NCBI GenBank assembly: GCA_035512595.1
Contig: DATKDU010000316.1
Span: 1-21,954 of the forward strand
Direction: 5' to 3'
DNA length: 21,954 bases
Source of the DNA: DATKDU01 sp035512595
GTDB lineage: Bacteria > Planctomycetota > Planctomycetia > Pirellulales > Pirellulaceae
The notes beneath the pieces were generated by a model. The model had not been told where the DNA came from, searched no databases, and saw only the letters and a program-made list of their open reading frames with translations. Position 1 is the stretch's first letter; each line of letters opens with the position of its first letter. Both the position numbers and the translations under genes were made by a program. Shown piece by piece: positions 21,948 through 21,954 of the stretch.

Positions 21948-21954
21948 ATGGAAG
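21948..21954 (+). CDS. Possible start of a divergent plus-strand gene (cut by window edge)
   Basis: ATG at 21948 is preceded at eight nt by AAAGGA (21934-21939), a good ribosome site. Only two codons are in the window, so nothing can be said about the product. The 249-nt gap from the flhA start would hold divergent promoters; I see no sigma54 or sigma28 consensus in it. Confidence 0.4.

Overview
The window looks like a chromosomal segment of a high-GC planctomycete, most likely Pirellulales-like. The grounds are the protein families: a Ser/Thr-kinase-like protein with the planctomycete-type N-terminal helical module, a membrane-anchored zinc-ribbon protein, a DUF5671 membrane protein, and a two-copy ABC-2 permease. 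The intergenic gaps are packed with short repeats. Taxonomy is inferred from family resemblance only. There are no rRNA or tRNA genes, no CRISPR array, no transposase and no phage genes.

Region 1 (1-4019) holds biosynthesis and iron/redox genes: the end of an unknown gene, a HisN-type histidinol phosphatase (minus), an Rrf2-family regulator without Fe-S cysteines (minus), a divergent ferritin-like protein (plus), and a type Ib DAHP synthase (aroF, plus). The aroF leader is the most striking find. A good sigma-70-type promoter (2624-2651) is followed by a 24-codon ORF carrying Tyr-Phe-Trp-Arg-Phe-Thr-Phe. A pause-type hairpin overlaps those codons, and a strong intrinsic terminator (2760-2797) lies before the aroF ribosome binding site. 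This is the anatomy of a ribosome-mediated transcription attenuator for the first step of aromatic amino-acid synthesis. The AUG falls at the predicted transcription start, so the peptide may be leaderless.

Region 2 (4020-9461, minus) is a two-gene membrane module. It has a pseudokinase with a C-terminal STN-like domain, and downstream a zinc-ribbon / one-TM / STN-like protein. Region 3 (9462-12831) has a glutamate dehydrogenase, a small lipoprotein, a gene remnant beside a palindromic element, and a DUF5671 membrane protein. Region 4 (13162-16024, minus) has an internally duplicated ABC-2 permease and a PAPS-dependent sulfotransferase.

Region 5 (16127-21698, minus) is a flagellar cluster in the order flhA-flhF-flhG-small membrane protein-sigma28 (fliA). 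FlhG keeps the DQAxxLR motif used to activate FlhF, but its P-loop has lost both lysines. A GCCGATAA box upstream of the small gene and fliA suggests sigma28 autoregulation.

The gaps carry several classes of repeat. Most notable are arrays with a strict 7-nt period but different consensus heptamers (TGAACCC, GTGAGTG, GTACTTC-like, GCAGAAT/GCAGAGT, CGAARTG-like). They often have inverted arms and sit tightly between stop and start codons. Two copies of an unrelated palindromic element and one three-way-junction element are also present.
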